DNA from: Desulfuromonadales bacterium
GTDB taxonomy: Bacteria > Desulfobacterota > Desulfuromonadia > Desulfuromonadales > Geopsychrobacteraceae
DNA length: 64,000 nt
NCBI GenBank assembly: GCA_019429255.1
Contig: JAHYIY010000008.1
Coordinates: forward strand, 52,669 to 116,668
Direction of reading: 5' to 3'
The translations under genes were made by a program, and so were the position numbers. Shown piece after piece: positions 51,701-59,234 of the stretch; position 1 is the first letter of the stretch; the number at the start of each line of letters is the position of its first letter. The notes under the pieces are model-generated. The model was not told the origin of the DNA. It searched no databases and saw only the letters and a program-made list of their open reading frames with translations.

Positions 51701-54405
51701 ACAGACCTGCCGGTCAGATTCAGGTGCAGCAGCCAGGCACGGTCAGGTGGCTTGCGGATCAGTTCAATAGCAATGGCAAGCAGGGTCGGCAGGCATACCA
51801 CCGTCACAACCAGCAGGGTCCAGAACCATGTTGACCCCGGACCCAGCAGCCAGCCGCTGATCAGCAGCGCCAGCAATGACGGGGCCACCAGGCTGCGGCG
51901 CAGGTTGTCGAACAGCTTCCACACTGACAGTGCGCTCAGGGGGTTGGGCTGGCGTGGTCCCTGACCACCATCGGCCCTTTTTGGTCCAGGGACCTGCGGT
52001 AACAACCAGCCGGCCAACTGCCAATCACCGCGGATCCAGCGGTGACGACGGCTGGCCTCGATGGGATAACTGGCGGGATGCTCCTCAATCAGGTCAACGT
52101 CGGTTACCAGTGCCGAGCGGGCATAGCCCCCTTCCAGCAGGTCGTGACTAAGGATGAGATTCTCCGGAAAGCGCCCATCAACGGCCTGTCGAAAAGCGTC
52201 AACATCATAAATGCCTTTGCCGATGAATGACCCTTCGCCGAAAATATCCTGGTAGACATCCGACACCTCACGGGTATAGGGGTCCAGCCCTGCATCGCCC
52301 ACGAACAACTTGGTGAAGCGCGATTGGCCGGAACTGGTCAGGCTGATCGAGGCGCGCGGCTGGAGAATCGCAAAGCCTTCGACAATCCGTCCCTTGCCGG
52401 CATCGTAAACCGGTCGATTGAGGGGATGGGCAAGATTGCCGACCAGGGCACGGGCCGCATCCCGCGGCAGCTGGGTGTCGGTATCGAGGGTAATAACGTA
52501 CCGGATCGAGCCGAATAGGGCTGGATCGCCGATGATCACCGAGAAAGCGTCCTGTGCTTCACCCCGCAGGCGGGCATTGAACTGCTCGAGCTTGCCGCGC
52601 TTGCGCTCATAGCCCATCCATATTTGTTCAATCGGGTTCCACTGCCGTGGTCGGTGGAACAGGTAGAAGAGACTCGAACGATCCTCCTGATAGGTTGCGT
52701 TGAGTGCTTCAACTGCGCTGCGCGCGTAAGCAAGCAATGCTTCGTCTTGCGGCAGTGTTTGTTCGGACGCATCGTGGAAATCGGTCAGCAGGGCAAAATA
52801 GAGATTGGCATCGCGATTGCCGAGATAACGGATTTCCAGGGCTTCGAGCAAATTGTCGACGTCCTGCGCTGTGCCCATCAGGGTGGGAACGATGACCATG
52901 GTGCGATGGTTGTCCGGGATCCCTTGGGAAAAATCAAGTCGTGGTAAGGTGCGCGGTGGCAGGACGAGGGTCACCAGCAGATTGACCAGCGCGGCCGCCA
53001 GGGCCGAGGACCCGACGATCAGGGGCAGTGCCGACAACCAGCTTCGCCAGTCCCCCAGGGTGAAACCCCCCGTGGCGAACACCCCTGTGGTCGCCAGCAG
53101 GGTGAGCATCAGGAGGGAACTCAGATAGAGAAGAAGGCAACGCTGCTTGCTTGCCCGGCCGACCCGGCATTTCCACGACAACCGACAGCCGGTGGCCCGT
53201 TCCAGAAGCGGTCGGCCCCGATCAATGAGGTAGTAACCGACATGGGCGGTGCGGTCGCTGACATTTGACTGCCGGGCAGCTGCCTGGGCCAGACCGATAG
53301 CGGCCCGGGCCATCTCCAGCTCACTGCAGTTAGTGCTGCGCGCCAGGTCTTCGATGACGTGCCGATAGCGATCGCGGGTAGCAAAATCCTGGGCGGCATA
53401 TAGGCCTGCCGGATCGTCAATCATTGTCTGTTCGACGACACTGAGTGATTCGACAAACTCACGCCAATCCATGGCGTCGATGAAACGCAGGCTGCCGATG
53501 CTGTTGGCGATCGAAATCTGGTTGGCGGCCGCGGTGCGGCTGGCGGCAGCTGACAGCTGGGCTGCCGTCACCCCCTGATCAAGCAGCTTCTGCTCGACCC
53601 AGGTTTGGACAAAGGCCATCATCGACCCCTGAGCCTGGAGGCGGGCGTAAAATTCCTCAACGAATGGTGCGGTGAGCAGTACATCGGCATCGGCAAATTC
53701 AGCCAGCAACCGGATCAGCTGTTTCGGATCGCGCTCTGCTGCCGTGAGCATGCGATCGGCCCAGGTAATGGCCGCATCAAGATCCTCGCGCCGATGAGCA
53801 ATCCGAAGACCGACACGACTGAGATTTTCCAGTAATGCCAGTTGCAACATAATCGGAAAGGCCCACAATTCACCGATTTTTAATGGCATCGCCTGCTGAT
53901 AAGCGCTAAGAAACTGGGTGGTGTTGTCTTGATCGATACGGCCATCCATGTGCGATATCAGCTGCAATGCGATGTCGTAGATGCGCGGGAAACCGGCGCA
54001 GGGGTCATCCAGCAAGCAGGGTAGCTGCCGGCTGTAGCCACGGGGCAGATGCCGCCGTGCCATGCCGATCTGCTGTTCGATAAGATAAAAATTGTCAAGC
54101 AGCCACGCTTCTGCCGGTGAAATCCGCTGGTCTGGAGTAGCGGCGGTTACAACCTGATACGCCGCCAGCAACACCTGGGCATTGTCGGCCAGGCGTGGCA
54201 GCAGACGATCGGCTCCCGGAGACGGATCAATGCGATGCCGGCCCGCCATTGTCAGGGCATGACGTTTGAGTTGCTCCATGCTGAACAGTTCTGTTCGCAG
54301 CAACTCCGTTTCCCGGTCCGGTCGCAGGACCTGGTGGGTGTGAGCCACATATCTTGATGTTTTCGTCGCTATCACATTCTCCCTGGTTTTCTTTCTGCGT
54401 GCCAT
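45742..54405 (-). CDS. ndvB: Cyclic beta-1,2-glucan synthase (NdvB/ChvB type)
   Basis: This 2887-residue protein has the plan of cyclic beta-1,2-glucan synthases, which make, lengthen and cyclise periplasmic osmoregulatory glucans from UDP-glucose. Residues 1-410 are a helical N-terminal region. Membrane helices occur around 425-490 and 830-1010. The GT84 glycosyltransferase lies between them with an acidic motif at about residue 643 (YVITLDTDTQLPRDAARAL). The glycoamylase-like cyclising domain (GH189 type) starts near 1070 (TSPTNIGMGLLANLSACDFG, YNWYDTRTLKPLWP). The C-terminal half has two carbohydrate-binding/GH94 phosphorylase-like modules. One is the catalytic-loop sequence LMGCGDWNDGMNLVGHQGKG near 2558, which in the known enzyme controls chain length. 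It is the third gene after PRC-barrel and AI-2E genes with 12- and 24-base gaps. No frameshift is seen, which is notable for 8.6 kb. Confidence 0.95.
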   Translation of the reverse strand: MARRKKTRENVIATKTSRYVAHTHQVLRPDRETELLRTELFSMEQLKRHALTMAGRHRIDPSPGADRLLPRLADNAQVLLAAYQVVTAATPDQRISPAEAWLLDNFYLIEQQIGMARRHLPRGYSRQLPCLLDDPCAGFPRIYDIALQLISHMDGRIDQDNTTQFLSAYQQAMPLKIGELWAFPIMLQLALLENLSRVGLRIAHRREDLDAAITWADRMLTAAERDPKQLIRLLAEFADADVLLTAPFVEEFYARLQAQGSMMAFVQTWVEQKLLDQGVTAAQLSAAASRTAAANQISIANSIGSLRFIDAMDWREFVESLSVVEQTMIDDPAGLYAAQDFATRDRYRHVIEDLARSTNCSELEMARAAIGLAQAAARQSNVSDRTAHVGYYLIDRGRPLLERATGCRLSWKCRVGRASKQRCLLLYLSSLLMLTLLATTGVFATGGFTLGDWRSWLSALPLIVGSSALAAALVNLLVTLVLPPRTLPRLDFSQGIPDNHRTMVIVPTLMGTAQDVDNLLEALEIRYLGNRDANLYFALLTDFHDASEQTLPQDEALLAYARSAVEALNATYQEDRSSLFYLFHRPRQWNPIEQIWMGYERKRGKLEQFNARLRGEAQDAFSVIIGDPALFGSIRYVITLDTDTQLPRDAARALVGNLAHPLNRPVYDAGKGRIVEGFAILQPRASISLTSSGQSRFTKLFVGDAGLDPYTREVSDVYQDIFGEGSFIGKGIYDVDAFRQAVDGRFPENLILSHDLLEGGYARSALVTDVDLIEEHPASYPIEASRRHRWIRGDWQLAGWLLPQVPGPKRADGGQGPRQPNPLSALSVWKLFDNLRRSLVAPSLLALLISGWLLGPGSTWFWTLLVVTVVCLPTLLAIAIELIRKPPDRAWLLHLNLTGRSVSRPLLLALLTLILLPYDTLINLDAIRRSAGRMLFTRRGLLLWQLPSYGRRNKRRTPVDFFVEMWVGPLLALLLVTALVWLDAPVQWPFAAPLLMLWLLSPLVGWWISRPLTTPSPDLSAAQQTFLRACARRTWRYFADFVGPEDNWLPPDNVQEYPVAVIARRTSPTNIGMGLLANLSACDFGFISVGKCLRLTENTLATMARLERYRGHFYNWYDTRTLKPLWPQYISSVDSGNLVGSLLTLQAGLAELKDQPVFSNQAFVGLQDTLEVLAEYLPAVPAPELEVKIRTLRNRLATAILNTPPTPAAALGLLDEIERLGAELRAWLTIKKESTGELTSWAQDFERQARDLRTEVGSLVPEAQRFNTIPRLSELANGGPAASGVKSPAAAKRLKVIDDLVQRCGDLAAMEFDFLYNSPRGLLSIGYDVGEHRRDPACYDLLASEARLASFLLIAAGQVPQKHWFSLGRMLTSQGSNVSLISWSGSMFEYLMPQLIMPSHPSTLLEQTCKAAVARHIEYGRQRSVPWGISESCYNLTDMHQIYQYRAFGVPGLGFKRGLGEDLVIAPYASALALTVMPQDACHNLQTLASHGFQGGYGFFEAIDYTPSRVPRGKNHVIVRTFMSHHLGMSLLAFAHVLQGQPMQRRFMSDPRLKATELLLQERIPKQVATLHPHAAEVSATAHPVTETGDIMRVFTNLDTPTPEIHLLSNGNYHVMATHVGGGYSRWRNLAVTRWREDATCDGWGSFIYLRDCDTGRYWSSAYQPTRRRADHYEAIFVQGRAEYRRRDLGIDTHTEIAVSPEDDVEIRRVTLTNQSSRLRHIELTSYAEIVLAPLNADLAHRTFSNLFVQTEILPERQAILCTRRARTPEEQTPWMFHLLSAPGAVSDEPSFETDRSKFVGRGRTTANPLAVAGHERRSRLSNTAGPVLDPIVAIRRTLTLAPDESVTVQIISGVADTRETALALLDEYCDRHFVERAFEMAWFQSQEVLRRLGVSEAEAQRYGRLATSIVFSNALRRAPAEVIARNRLGQSGLWRFAISGDLPIILLIIGDLSRIDLVKQVLQAHAYWRIKGLAADLVIVNEDFSTYRAELHDQIMRMINTGAEAQMLNQPGGIFVRSAEELSEDERVLLQTVARVVYQDSVPTLIEQVERRLSPDRQSDRLEPVQQPAAEQIQPLLPRERIFSNGLGGFTPDGHEYVVTLEPGQNTPAPWTNVIAGPHIGTVVSESGSAYTWVDNAHEFRLTNWHNDPLSDTSGEALYIRDDATGAFWSPTPLPTPGRNGYVCRHGFGYSVFEHLEAGIASELFTYVAMDAPVKFLVIKLRNQSRRPRSLSLTGYWELVLGEWRHANLMHIVTEIDPHSGALLARNAYGRECANRVVFAQVSEPECRVSGNRSEFIGRNGSLSSPAAMERKRLSNRTGAGLDPCAAVQTRMTLAEGQEREIVFIFGAAANVDQARQLIRQFGGTGGARLALEAVWEHWNHTLGAVQVETPDPALDVITNGWLVYQTISCRLWARSGYYQSGGAYGFRDQLQDTMALLHTTPRLAREQLLLCASRQFPQGDVQHWWHPPNGQGVRTHFSDDYLWLPYATCRYVQTTGDTGILDEVVPFLEGRLLGPEEEAYYDQPQRSSEVATLYEHCARAINHGLRFGEHQLPLMGCGDWNDGMNLVGHQGKGESVWLAWFLYENLNLFTTLARAHNDPDFADLCSEQAAQLRSNIETHAWDGAWYRRAWFDDGTPLGSSRNDECQIDSISQSWAVLSGGGDPGRARQAMAALDQRLVRRDAQLIQLLTPPFDQSALEPGYIKGYVPGVRENGGQYTHAAIWATMAFALLGDRQRAWELYAMLNPVNHGSDLQAMTRYQVEPYVMCADIYAVPPHTGRGGWTWYTGASGWMYRLTLETLLGLQLEVNQLRITPCIPAHWPAYRIRYRYRETMYHLTISNADETTSLLQRITLDGVVIEGTTIPLVDDHRNHQVEVTLAKAGQKGN

Positions 54406-54429
54406 CAGGCATCAGGCCGGATGGTTGAG

Positions 54430-55647
54430 TTAGTCTTCCAACAAGGCTTTTTTTGCCAGCGCATCCAGGTCAGTGTCGGTCGCCGAAGGCAGATAACGCT
54501 TTCGGTAAAGTTCCTGATGGCAGATATTCACGATGGCAACCAGTGGTGCTGCAACCAGGACGCCCAGGACACCGAAGGCGGCAACGCACAAAAGCATGGA
54601 AAAGATCATTGCCAACGGATGAATTTTCATGCCTCGAGCCATAATGAATGGAGTGATCACGTTACCTTCCACCGCCTGAACCGCAATATAGGCCAGTACG
54701 ACCCACAGCGGGGTCATGCCTCCCTGACCGAGGGCGAGAAGAATTGCCGGAACAGCGCTGAGGATCGGCCCCAGAAATGGGATCGCTTCCAGAATAAAGG
54801 CGATCAGGCCAAGAACCAGTGCGTCCATCAAACCAAAAATCGGCCACATGAGCAGAAAAACCAGCAGGCCAACCGTCAGCATCCCCAACAGCGTTGCTCC
54901 GGCCCAGCGCGGCATAAAATTGCCGACCCGTTGCACGATGATAAGGGTTTGTTCATGAGTGTGCTCAGGCATCAGGGCGAACATCGCCCGAAAAATCGGC
55001 CGTGGATTCATCAGGGTAAAGGTTGTACCAAAGAAGACCGTCACCAGAACGACCAGGATCTGGGCCCCGTTGAACGCCACCCTGGCGAAGCGGCCCGCTA
55101 CTCCAAGGAATATATCGCTCAAACTGGAACGAATTGATCCGGTCTCTTTTTTTTCCTCTTTCGCTTCTTTCTCTTCAGGTTCTTCGACTTGCTCAATCTG
55201 TGGCACGGTTTTGTAGTTGTCCTGATTTGATGCTGTCTGGGAAATTTCCGTGGTGACTTCAGCCTGGAGTCTTTTCTCGGAGAGCTCTGCCTTCTGTTCC
55301 ATTTTTATCAGGGGCTTTTGCAGGCGTTCCCAGTAGGAGGGCAACTGCTCCGAGAGCCTGGCCATCGAGTCCTTCATCGGTCCGAAGAAGGCCCAGCCAG
55401 TCAAGGCGACAACCATTACCAGCATGCCCACCATCAGCCCCGTTGCACTTTTACGTCCACCCGGTAACCGACGCATCCGTGACATGATCGGATTGGCCGC
55501 CATAGCGATGAGCATCACCAGCAGAAATGACAGCAGAATGGGAGATAGCAAGCGGAATGACTGGATAAAAACAAACAACGACGCGCCCAGAAACACTAAA
55601 AAAGTGAATGAAGGTGGTGTTGCCTCTGCCCCGGGTTTGTTGGTCAT
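54430..55647 (-). CDS. AI-2E family transporter
   Basis: The 405-residue membrane protein has the AI-2E exporter/PerM fold. There are two N-terminal helices (FTFLVFLGASLFVFIQSFRL, PILLSFLLVMLIAMAANPIM), a long soluble segment, and the conserved C-terminal cluster. That cluster includes GLIAFILEAIPFLGPILSAVPAIL, YIAVQAVEGNVITPFIMARGM and HPLAMIFSMLLCVAAFGVLGVLVAAPL. The soluble segment contains a highly charged insert (VEEPEEKEAKEEKKETGS). Substrates of the family vary (autoinducer-2, sodium/protons), so none is assigned. It lies between the PRC-barrel and glucan synthase genes and could serve osmotic adaptation with them. Confidence 0.9.
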   Translation of the reverse strand: MTNKPGAEATPPSFTFLVFLGASLFVFIQSFRLLSPILLSFLLVMLIAMAANPIMSRMRRLPGGRKSATGLMVGMLVMVVALTGWAFFGPMKDSMARLSEQLPSYWERLQKPLIKMEQKAELSEKRLQAEVTTEISQTASNQDNYKTVPQIEQVEEPEEKEAKEEKKETGSIRSSLSDIFLGVAGRFARVAFNGAQILVVLVTVFFGTTFTLMNPRPIFRAMFALMPEHTHEQTLIIVQRVGNFMPRWAGATLLGMLTVGLLVFLLMWPIFGLMDALVLGLIAFILEAIPFLGPILSAVPAILLALGQGGMTPLWVVLAYIAVQAVEGNVITPFIMARGMKIHPLAMIFSMLLCVAAFGVLGVLVAAPLVAIVNICHQELYRKRYLPSATDTDLDALAKKALLED

Positions 55648-55659
55648 GGTTTATTTCGT

Positions 55660-56370
55660 TTACTGTTGGTTCGTCGTCCCACTTAGCCAGTGATCATTTT
55701 GTTGAGTTTTTAATAATTCCTTGTTTTCACTCTTGCCGAGAATATGTGACATTTCCTTGATCCAGTCCTCCCGCCGACGCTGTCGATTAGACTCATGCCT
55801 ATGGTTGAGGGGGTCCAGAACGGTGTATGGCGACGTATGTTTCATGGTTTCACGGGCCAGATTGACGTAGACTTTTGCCTCCAGCCAATTAACCCGCTCG
55901 ATCCATAAAGACGACAACATCACCTTCTTCGCCCGCCACCATTTGCGGGTGTCAATGATGAAATATCTGATCGCCCAGGTTTCGAGATCGATGAGAAAAT
56001 CGTCGATATGACCAATGTCTCCATCCGTTCCCTGGACATGGCTGCTGATCAGGTTGTGAGAGCTGCACAGGTGGGGATCACGAGGGTCCTGGAGTTGTCG
56101 GGTCCCCGTCTCGCCGTGGACCCGGGCGGGAATGTCGTCGATCTGCTGTTTGGTCAGATTGATGTCGATGGTTTGGATTTTCGAATTCACTCCGGTGACC
56201 GCGCTGGGGGGGATGAGGATCTGCCGATCCCTGAACCAGTGGCCCATATCGGCAACCAGGTAGCGAATCGTCCAGTGCTGATCGTTACAGTGGAACCCCT
56301 TGACCTGACCAATTTCTCCGTCGCAGCTTTCCAGGGTGTAGCCAATAAGATGTTGAGCATTCTTCAGCAT
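55660..56370 (-). CDS. Tandem PRC-barrel domain protein
   Basis: The 236-residue protein has two PRC-barrel domains. The first is MLKNAQHLIGYTLESCDGEIGQVKGFHC (as MLKNAQHLIGYTLESC and DGEIGQVKGFHC) with WTIRYLVADMGHWFRDRQIL. The second is NLISSHVQGTDGDIGHIDDF with WAIRYFIIDTRKWWRAKKVM and LWIERVNWLEAKVYVNLARE. Such proteins occur in bacteria as stress-associated, RNA- or membrane-related adaptors without settled function. There is no signal peptide. It is 12 bases upstream of the AI-2E gene, in the same direction. Confidence 0.9.
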   Translation of the reverse strand: MLKNAQHLIGYTLESCDGEIGQVKGFHCNDQHWTIRYLVADMGHWFRDRQILIPPSAVTGVNSKIQTIDINLTKQQIDDIPARVHGETGTRQLQDPRDPHLCSSHNLISSHVQGTDGDIGHIDDFLIDLETWAIRYFIIDTRKWWRAKKVMLSSLWIERVNWLEAKVYVNLARETMKHTSPYTVLDPLNHRHESNRQRRREDWIKEMSHILGKSENKELLKTQQNDHWLSGTTNQQ

Positions 56371-56435
56371 ATAGGCTCCTTATGTGTTTTATCCGTCGGG
56401 GTTTTCGAAAAGACACGGTTAAATGATCAAGAGGC

Positions 56436-56669
56436 TCAAATCCTGGTGTTTTTCGGTTGGTACTTCACTAGTAAAAGGACAAGGATCCCGGTCACAAAGA
56501 GCAAAAAGGTAACCGGATCGGGCAGCGGCACTCCAGCAAAGCCATAACCGTTGGCGAAAGTGACGGTTAAATTGTCGACCGGCAGCGCGGCAAAGGTTAC
56601 AGCAGGCATCAAAAGTGACATCAGGCCTGCGGCCAACAGTAATTGGATAGGATAGAGGTTCATCATCAA
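56436..56669 (-). CDS. Small exported protein with PEP-CTERM-like sorting tail
   Basis: The 77-residue precursor has an N-terminal signal peptide (LLLAAGLMSLLMPAVTFAA), only about 22 mature residues (LPVDNLTVTFANGYGFAGVP), then a tripartite tail. The tail is LPDPVTFLLFVTGILVLLLV followed by a basic end (KYQPKNTRI). The tail resembles PEP-CTERM signals processed by exosortase, although the motif reads PDPVT instead of PEP. A GGAG site precedes the start. The near absence of a mature domain is odd and suggests a minimal substrate or a truncated gene. Confidence 0.6.
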   Translation of the reverse strand: MMMNLYPIQLLLAAGLMSLLMPAVTFAALPVDNLTVTFANGYGFAGVPLPDPVTFLLFVTGILVLLLVKYQPKNTRI

Positions 56670-56720
56670 GCTCTCCTTGCGGTGGTTTATACTGTCATCG
56701 TGACGGTTTTGCTGTTTGCC

Positions 56721-57035
56721 TCAACGGAAATATGCCAGGGCCACGTCGGAGAGGGCATTGACCACCGGTTCTGCAATCCTGTTGGTGCGCGAACGATGAT
56801 GAGAACCGGTGCCTAACAACAGACCCAGACCGACGCCGATGCCTAAGGCGATCAATAGGGATTTGCCCGGATTTTCGTCACTATAGGTTCTGGTCTTCTC
56901 GTAGGTTTCGCTGACCTTTCCGGTCGCTTTGTCATAAGCGTCGCCGATTACCTGTTCGGCTTGTCCGTAGGCATCAGCGCCCTGTTCCAGGCGGTTTTCA
57001 GCTGCGCTGCCGGCTTGGTTGTTTTTGCTTTGCAT
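56721..57035 (-). CDS. DUF883 (ElaB/YqjD-like) membrane-anchored protein
   Basis: The start at MQSKNNQAGSAAENRL is preceded by AAAGGAGACACT; the longer frame is antisense-like and rejected. The 104-residue protein has a hydrophilic helical first part (QAEQVIGDAYDKATGKVSET), then SDENPGKSLLIALGIGVGLG LLLG as the C-terminal membrane anchor, with a basic end. DUF883 proteins such as ElaB and YqjD bind ribosomes at the inner membrane in stationary phase in E. coli. It belongs to a set of four similar stress genes on this strand. Confidence 0.85.
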   Translation of the reverse strand: MQSKNNQAGSAAENRLEQGADAYGQAEQVIGDAYDKATGKVSETYEKTRTYSDENPGKSLLIALGIGVGLGLLLGTGSHHRSRTNRIAEPVVNALSDVALAYFR

Positions 57036-57088
57036 AGTGTCTCCTTTTACTTGATCAATGATGAGTGGTGCCAATTCCCTTTGGGACG

Positions 57089-57556
57089 CTACCCGTCCCG
57101 ATCTGTCGCAGCGGCGGTGCCGCCGGGCTCTGGGTCTGACGGCTGTTCTCTGTCTCTGCCGGCAGCTGCGACATCCGCCGGAGCATTGTTGAGCCAATGA
57201 GTAGCTGTTCGTGCGGCGATACCCAGCAGCGTGACTTTGAGCAGACCGGGTCCGGCAATGCCGTACAGGGCGCCGCGTACTGATGAATTGAGGGACTTCC
57301 GGAAGCGTTCCATGGGCGTGGCGCGTGGCAGCACTATTCCGGCGGCAAAAAATCCCAGACCGGTAGCAATTCCCACCGCCCAGAAAGGAGTTTTCTTTAC
57401 CTGGCCACGCCAATCCAGCTTCTCTTCGATGCGTTCGCCCAGCTGCTCGACGGTGCGGGAAAAATTTTCTTCTTTCGCCGCAAGATCCTGCTTTATTTCT
57501 TCGCTGCTACGCCCGGTTTTTACTGACTCACTGGTGTTTTCAAGCGCGTATTCCAT
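57089..57556 (-). CDS. Hypothetical membrane protein (DUF3618-like)
   Basis: The 155-residue protein starts with a hydrophilic helix (TGRSSEEIKQDLAAKEENFS, VEQLGERIEEKLDWRGQVKK), a pattern like DUF3618. Two weak hydrophobic segments follow (TPFWAVGIATGLGFFAAGIV and GIAGPGLLKVTLLGIAARTA). The disordered C terminus has a run of acidic and basic residues (GRDREQPSDPEPGGTAAATD). Function is unknown. It lies between DUF883 and holin-family genes and probably forms one transcript with them. Confidence 0.65.
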   Translation of the reverse strand: MEYALENTSESVKTGRSSEEIKQDLAAKEENFSRTVEQLGERIEEKLDWRGQVKKTPFWAVGIATGLGFFAAGIVLPRATPMERFRKSLNSSVRGALYGIAGPGLLKVTLLGIAARTATHWLNNAPADVAAAGRDREQPSDPEPGGTAAATDRDG

Positions 57557-57587
57557 GATGGCATATCCTCCCCGGACTTTTTGTTGT

Positions 57588-57929
57588 CTATATCTTCAGT
57601 AGTCGATAGCCGACGAAGCTGATCAAAACGCCGCCCAGGGCAAGTACCGTTGCGACAACCAGGGCCGCCAGCTGCAGCGTCATGAAGGACGTCAGCGCCA
57701 CAATGAGTGCAGCGCAAAGACACAGGAAGGCGGCGAAACTGATGATGGTTCCCAGTGCCAGCAACAGCAAGGCCCGGCGAACGGCTCCTGCTTTTTCTTT
57801 GCTATTCTGGATGATCAGCGCAATTTCATCGCGCAATACCGCTACGGCGTTGTTGACCAACTGGCCAAGCAACTCCCCGAAGGATGCACGTGGCAGGATC
57901 GGTTCCCGGTCTTCTTTTCTCTTATCCAT
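57588..57929 (-). CDS. Phage holin-family/DUF1469 membrane protein
   Basis: The 113-residue protein has an amphipathic N-terminal half (SFGELLGQLVNNAVAVLRDE, IALIIQNSKEKAGAVRRALL) and two close membrane helices (LALGTIISFAAFLCLCAALIV; LQLAALVVATVLALGGVLI), given here as segments near residues 55-77 and 83-105. This is the PF07332 holin-like/DUF1469 pattern. In free-living bacteria it is a stress-cluster gene next to DUF883 and DUF3618 rather than a true holin. Confidence 0.8.
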   Translation of the reverse strand: MDKRKEDREPILPRASFGELLGQLVNNAVAVLRDEIALIIQNSKEKAGAVRRALLLLALGTIISFAAFLCLCAALIVALTSFMTLQLAALVVATVLALGGVLISFVGYRLLKI

Positions 57930-57945
57930 TTAAAAAAACCGCTTG

Positions 57946-58299
57946 TTAGATTTTGCGTAACAATATTCCGAGAACCAGTCCTGCGGCTCCTGCGATCGCC
58001 ATACTGCGCCCCGGATGGTGGCTGATACGTTTGCGCAGGTTGGCTTCTTCATGCTCATAGCTGAATTGCCGAACATAGTCGGCAGACTGATGCAGCCACC
58101 GGGCTGCATGTTGTTCAACCTCAGCAAGACCGGATTCGCCGCCATGCGCTGATGCGGTTTGTTCCAGAGCCGTTGCTGCCTGACACAAACTATCGGCGAC
58201 AGATTGTTTTAGCCCATCGCAGCAGCAGGGCTTGCCCTGATAGGAATCTTTCGGTGCTGTGTCTTCAGTATTTTTGGTAGGAGAATAATCACTACTCAT
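57946..58299 (-). CDS. DUF883-like membrane-anchored protein
   Basis: The start at MSSDYSPTKNTEDTAP is preceded by GAGGTGGATC. The 117-residue protein has a CCC cluster near residue 25 (QGKPCCCDGLKQSVADSLCQ), a helical middle (LAEVEQHAARWLHQSADYVR) and a C-terminal anchor (HHPGRSMAIAGAAGLVLGIL, LRKI). The N-terminal cysteines are unusual for this family and might bind a metal. It precedes the holin-family gene by 16 bases. Confidence 0.7.
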   Translation of the reverse strand: MSSDYSPTKNTEDTAPKDSYQGKPCCCDGLKQSVADSLCQAATALEQTASAHGGESGLAEVEQHAARWLHQSADYVRQFSYEHEEANLRKRISHHPGRSMAIAGAAGLVLGILLRKI

Positions 58300-58321
58300 G
58301 ATCCACCTCATAAATGCTTAA

Positions 58322-58355
58322 GACAGCGTTGCGGGCGCTTACCGGCAACGCTGTC
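58322..58355 (-). terminator. Hairpin after the triple-BON gene
   Basis: The 11-bp perfect stem GACAGCGTTGC/GCAACGCTGTC has a 12-base loop 19 bases after the stop. The T-run is weak, so read-through into the DUF883 genes is likely. Confidence 0.65.
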
Positions 58356-58373
58356 GGTTAAGTATTCAGGAAA

Positions 58374-59201
58374 TTAATTTGACGTTATTTTGCCGCTTAC
58401 CGTCATCTGATTATCGACGGATTTGACCCCCTTAACGTCATTTGCCAGTTTGGCGGCCAGGGATTTTTCGGCGTCATTGCCGGCAATGCCACCCAAGGTC
58501 ACCACACCATCGGTGGTCTTGACGGTGGTTTTAATCGCACTGGTCGAGCGGTGGCTGAACAGGGTCGCCTTGACCAGGGCGGAAATGGAGGCGTCATCAA
58601 CTTTGTCGCCTATCGATCTGTCGTCGGTCTTTTTGGCGTCTGCCGATCTGTCACTTAGCACAGCGTCTCGTGTTGCTTGCGATTCTTTGGTAAGTGGGTT
58701 TACGGTCATTTTGTTGTTGACGGATTTGACGCCTTCAATATCCATGGCGTATTCACCGGTTAATTCTTTTTGCGCCTGATTATCTGCTTCCCCACGCAGG
58801 GTGACGATGCCATTCTTGACGTCAACAGTAGTGGTTGCGCTGACGTTGCGATGAAACAGCAGTGTGCTTTTTACCTTTGTCTTCAGCCAGAGATCCGGGC
58901 TCGATTCCCCTTTAAACACCAATTTATTGTCTACGCCCTTGACATCGGGGAGGTTTGACACCGTATTCCCCGCAAGGGTTTTGCTGGATTCGTCAGCGAC
59001 TGTTCCGGTAAGAGTGACAACCCCCTCTTTGGCCTGAATCCTGATATCATCGTCCTTGAGGTATGTTTTGAAGGTATAGGAATTTTTTACTGCCTCCTCT
59101 ATGGTGCTATCTGTTGTTGCGGCGAAGGCCGGGCTAATGAACACCATAAAACCCAGTACAGCAGTGATAAGAAATAAAGTCTTTGTTATTGATACTTTCA
59201 T
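58374..59201 (-). CDS. Exported protein with three BON domains (OsmY-like)
   Basis: The 275-residue protein has a signal peptide (LFLITAVLGFMVFISPAFA) and three BON domains. They are near residues 31-97 (IRIQAKEGVVTLTGTVADES), 105-172 (VDVKNGIVTLRGEADNQAQK) and 205-272 (VKTTDGVVTLGGIAGNDAEK). OsmY, the two-BON E. coli relative, is an osmotically induced periplasmic protein with chaperone-like properties. The third domain and a charged linker (SDRSADAKKTDDRS) distinguish this protein. It follows the CsbD gene by 33 bases and probably shares its sigma-54 promoter. Confidence 0.9.
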   Translation of the reverse strand: MKVSITKTLFLITAVLGFMVFISPAFAATTDSTIEEAVKNSYTFKTYLKDDDIRIQAKEGVVTLTGTVADESSKTLAGNTVSNLPDVKGVDNKLVFKGESSPDLWLKTKVKSTLLFHRNVSATTTVDVKNGIVTLRGEADNQAQKELTGEYAMDIEGVKSVNNKMTVNPLTKESQATRDAVLSDRSADAKKTDDRSIGDKVDDASISALVKATLFSHRSTSAIKTTVKTTDGVVTLGGIAGNDAEKSLAAKLANDVKGVKSVDNQMTVSGKITSN

Positions 59202-59234
59202 TTTTCATGTCCTTTTCGCTTGTAGCGGTTATTG

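Noticed and set aside
45742..54405. Many long frames antisense to or out of frame with the glucan synthase gene
   Set aside because: High G+C third-position bias gives long shadow frames; none has a recognisable domain or ribosome-binding site.
57588..57929. Holin-family gene as evidence of a prophage
   Set aside because: No other phage gene is nearby. This family is regularly chromosomal beside DUF883 and stress genes.
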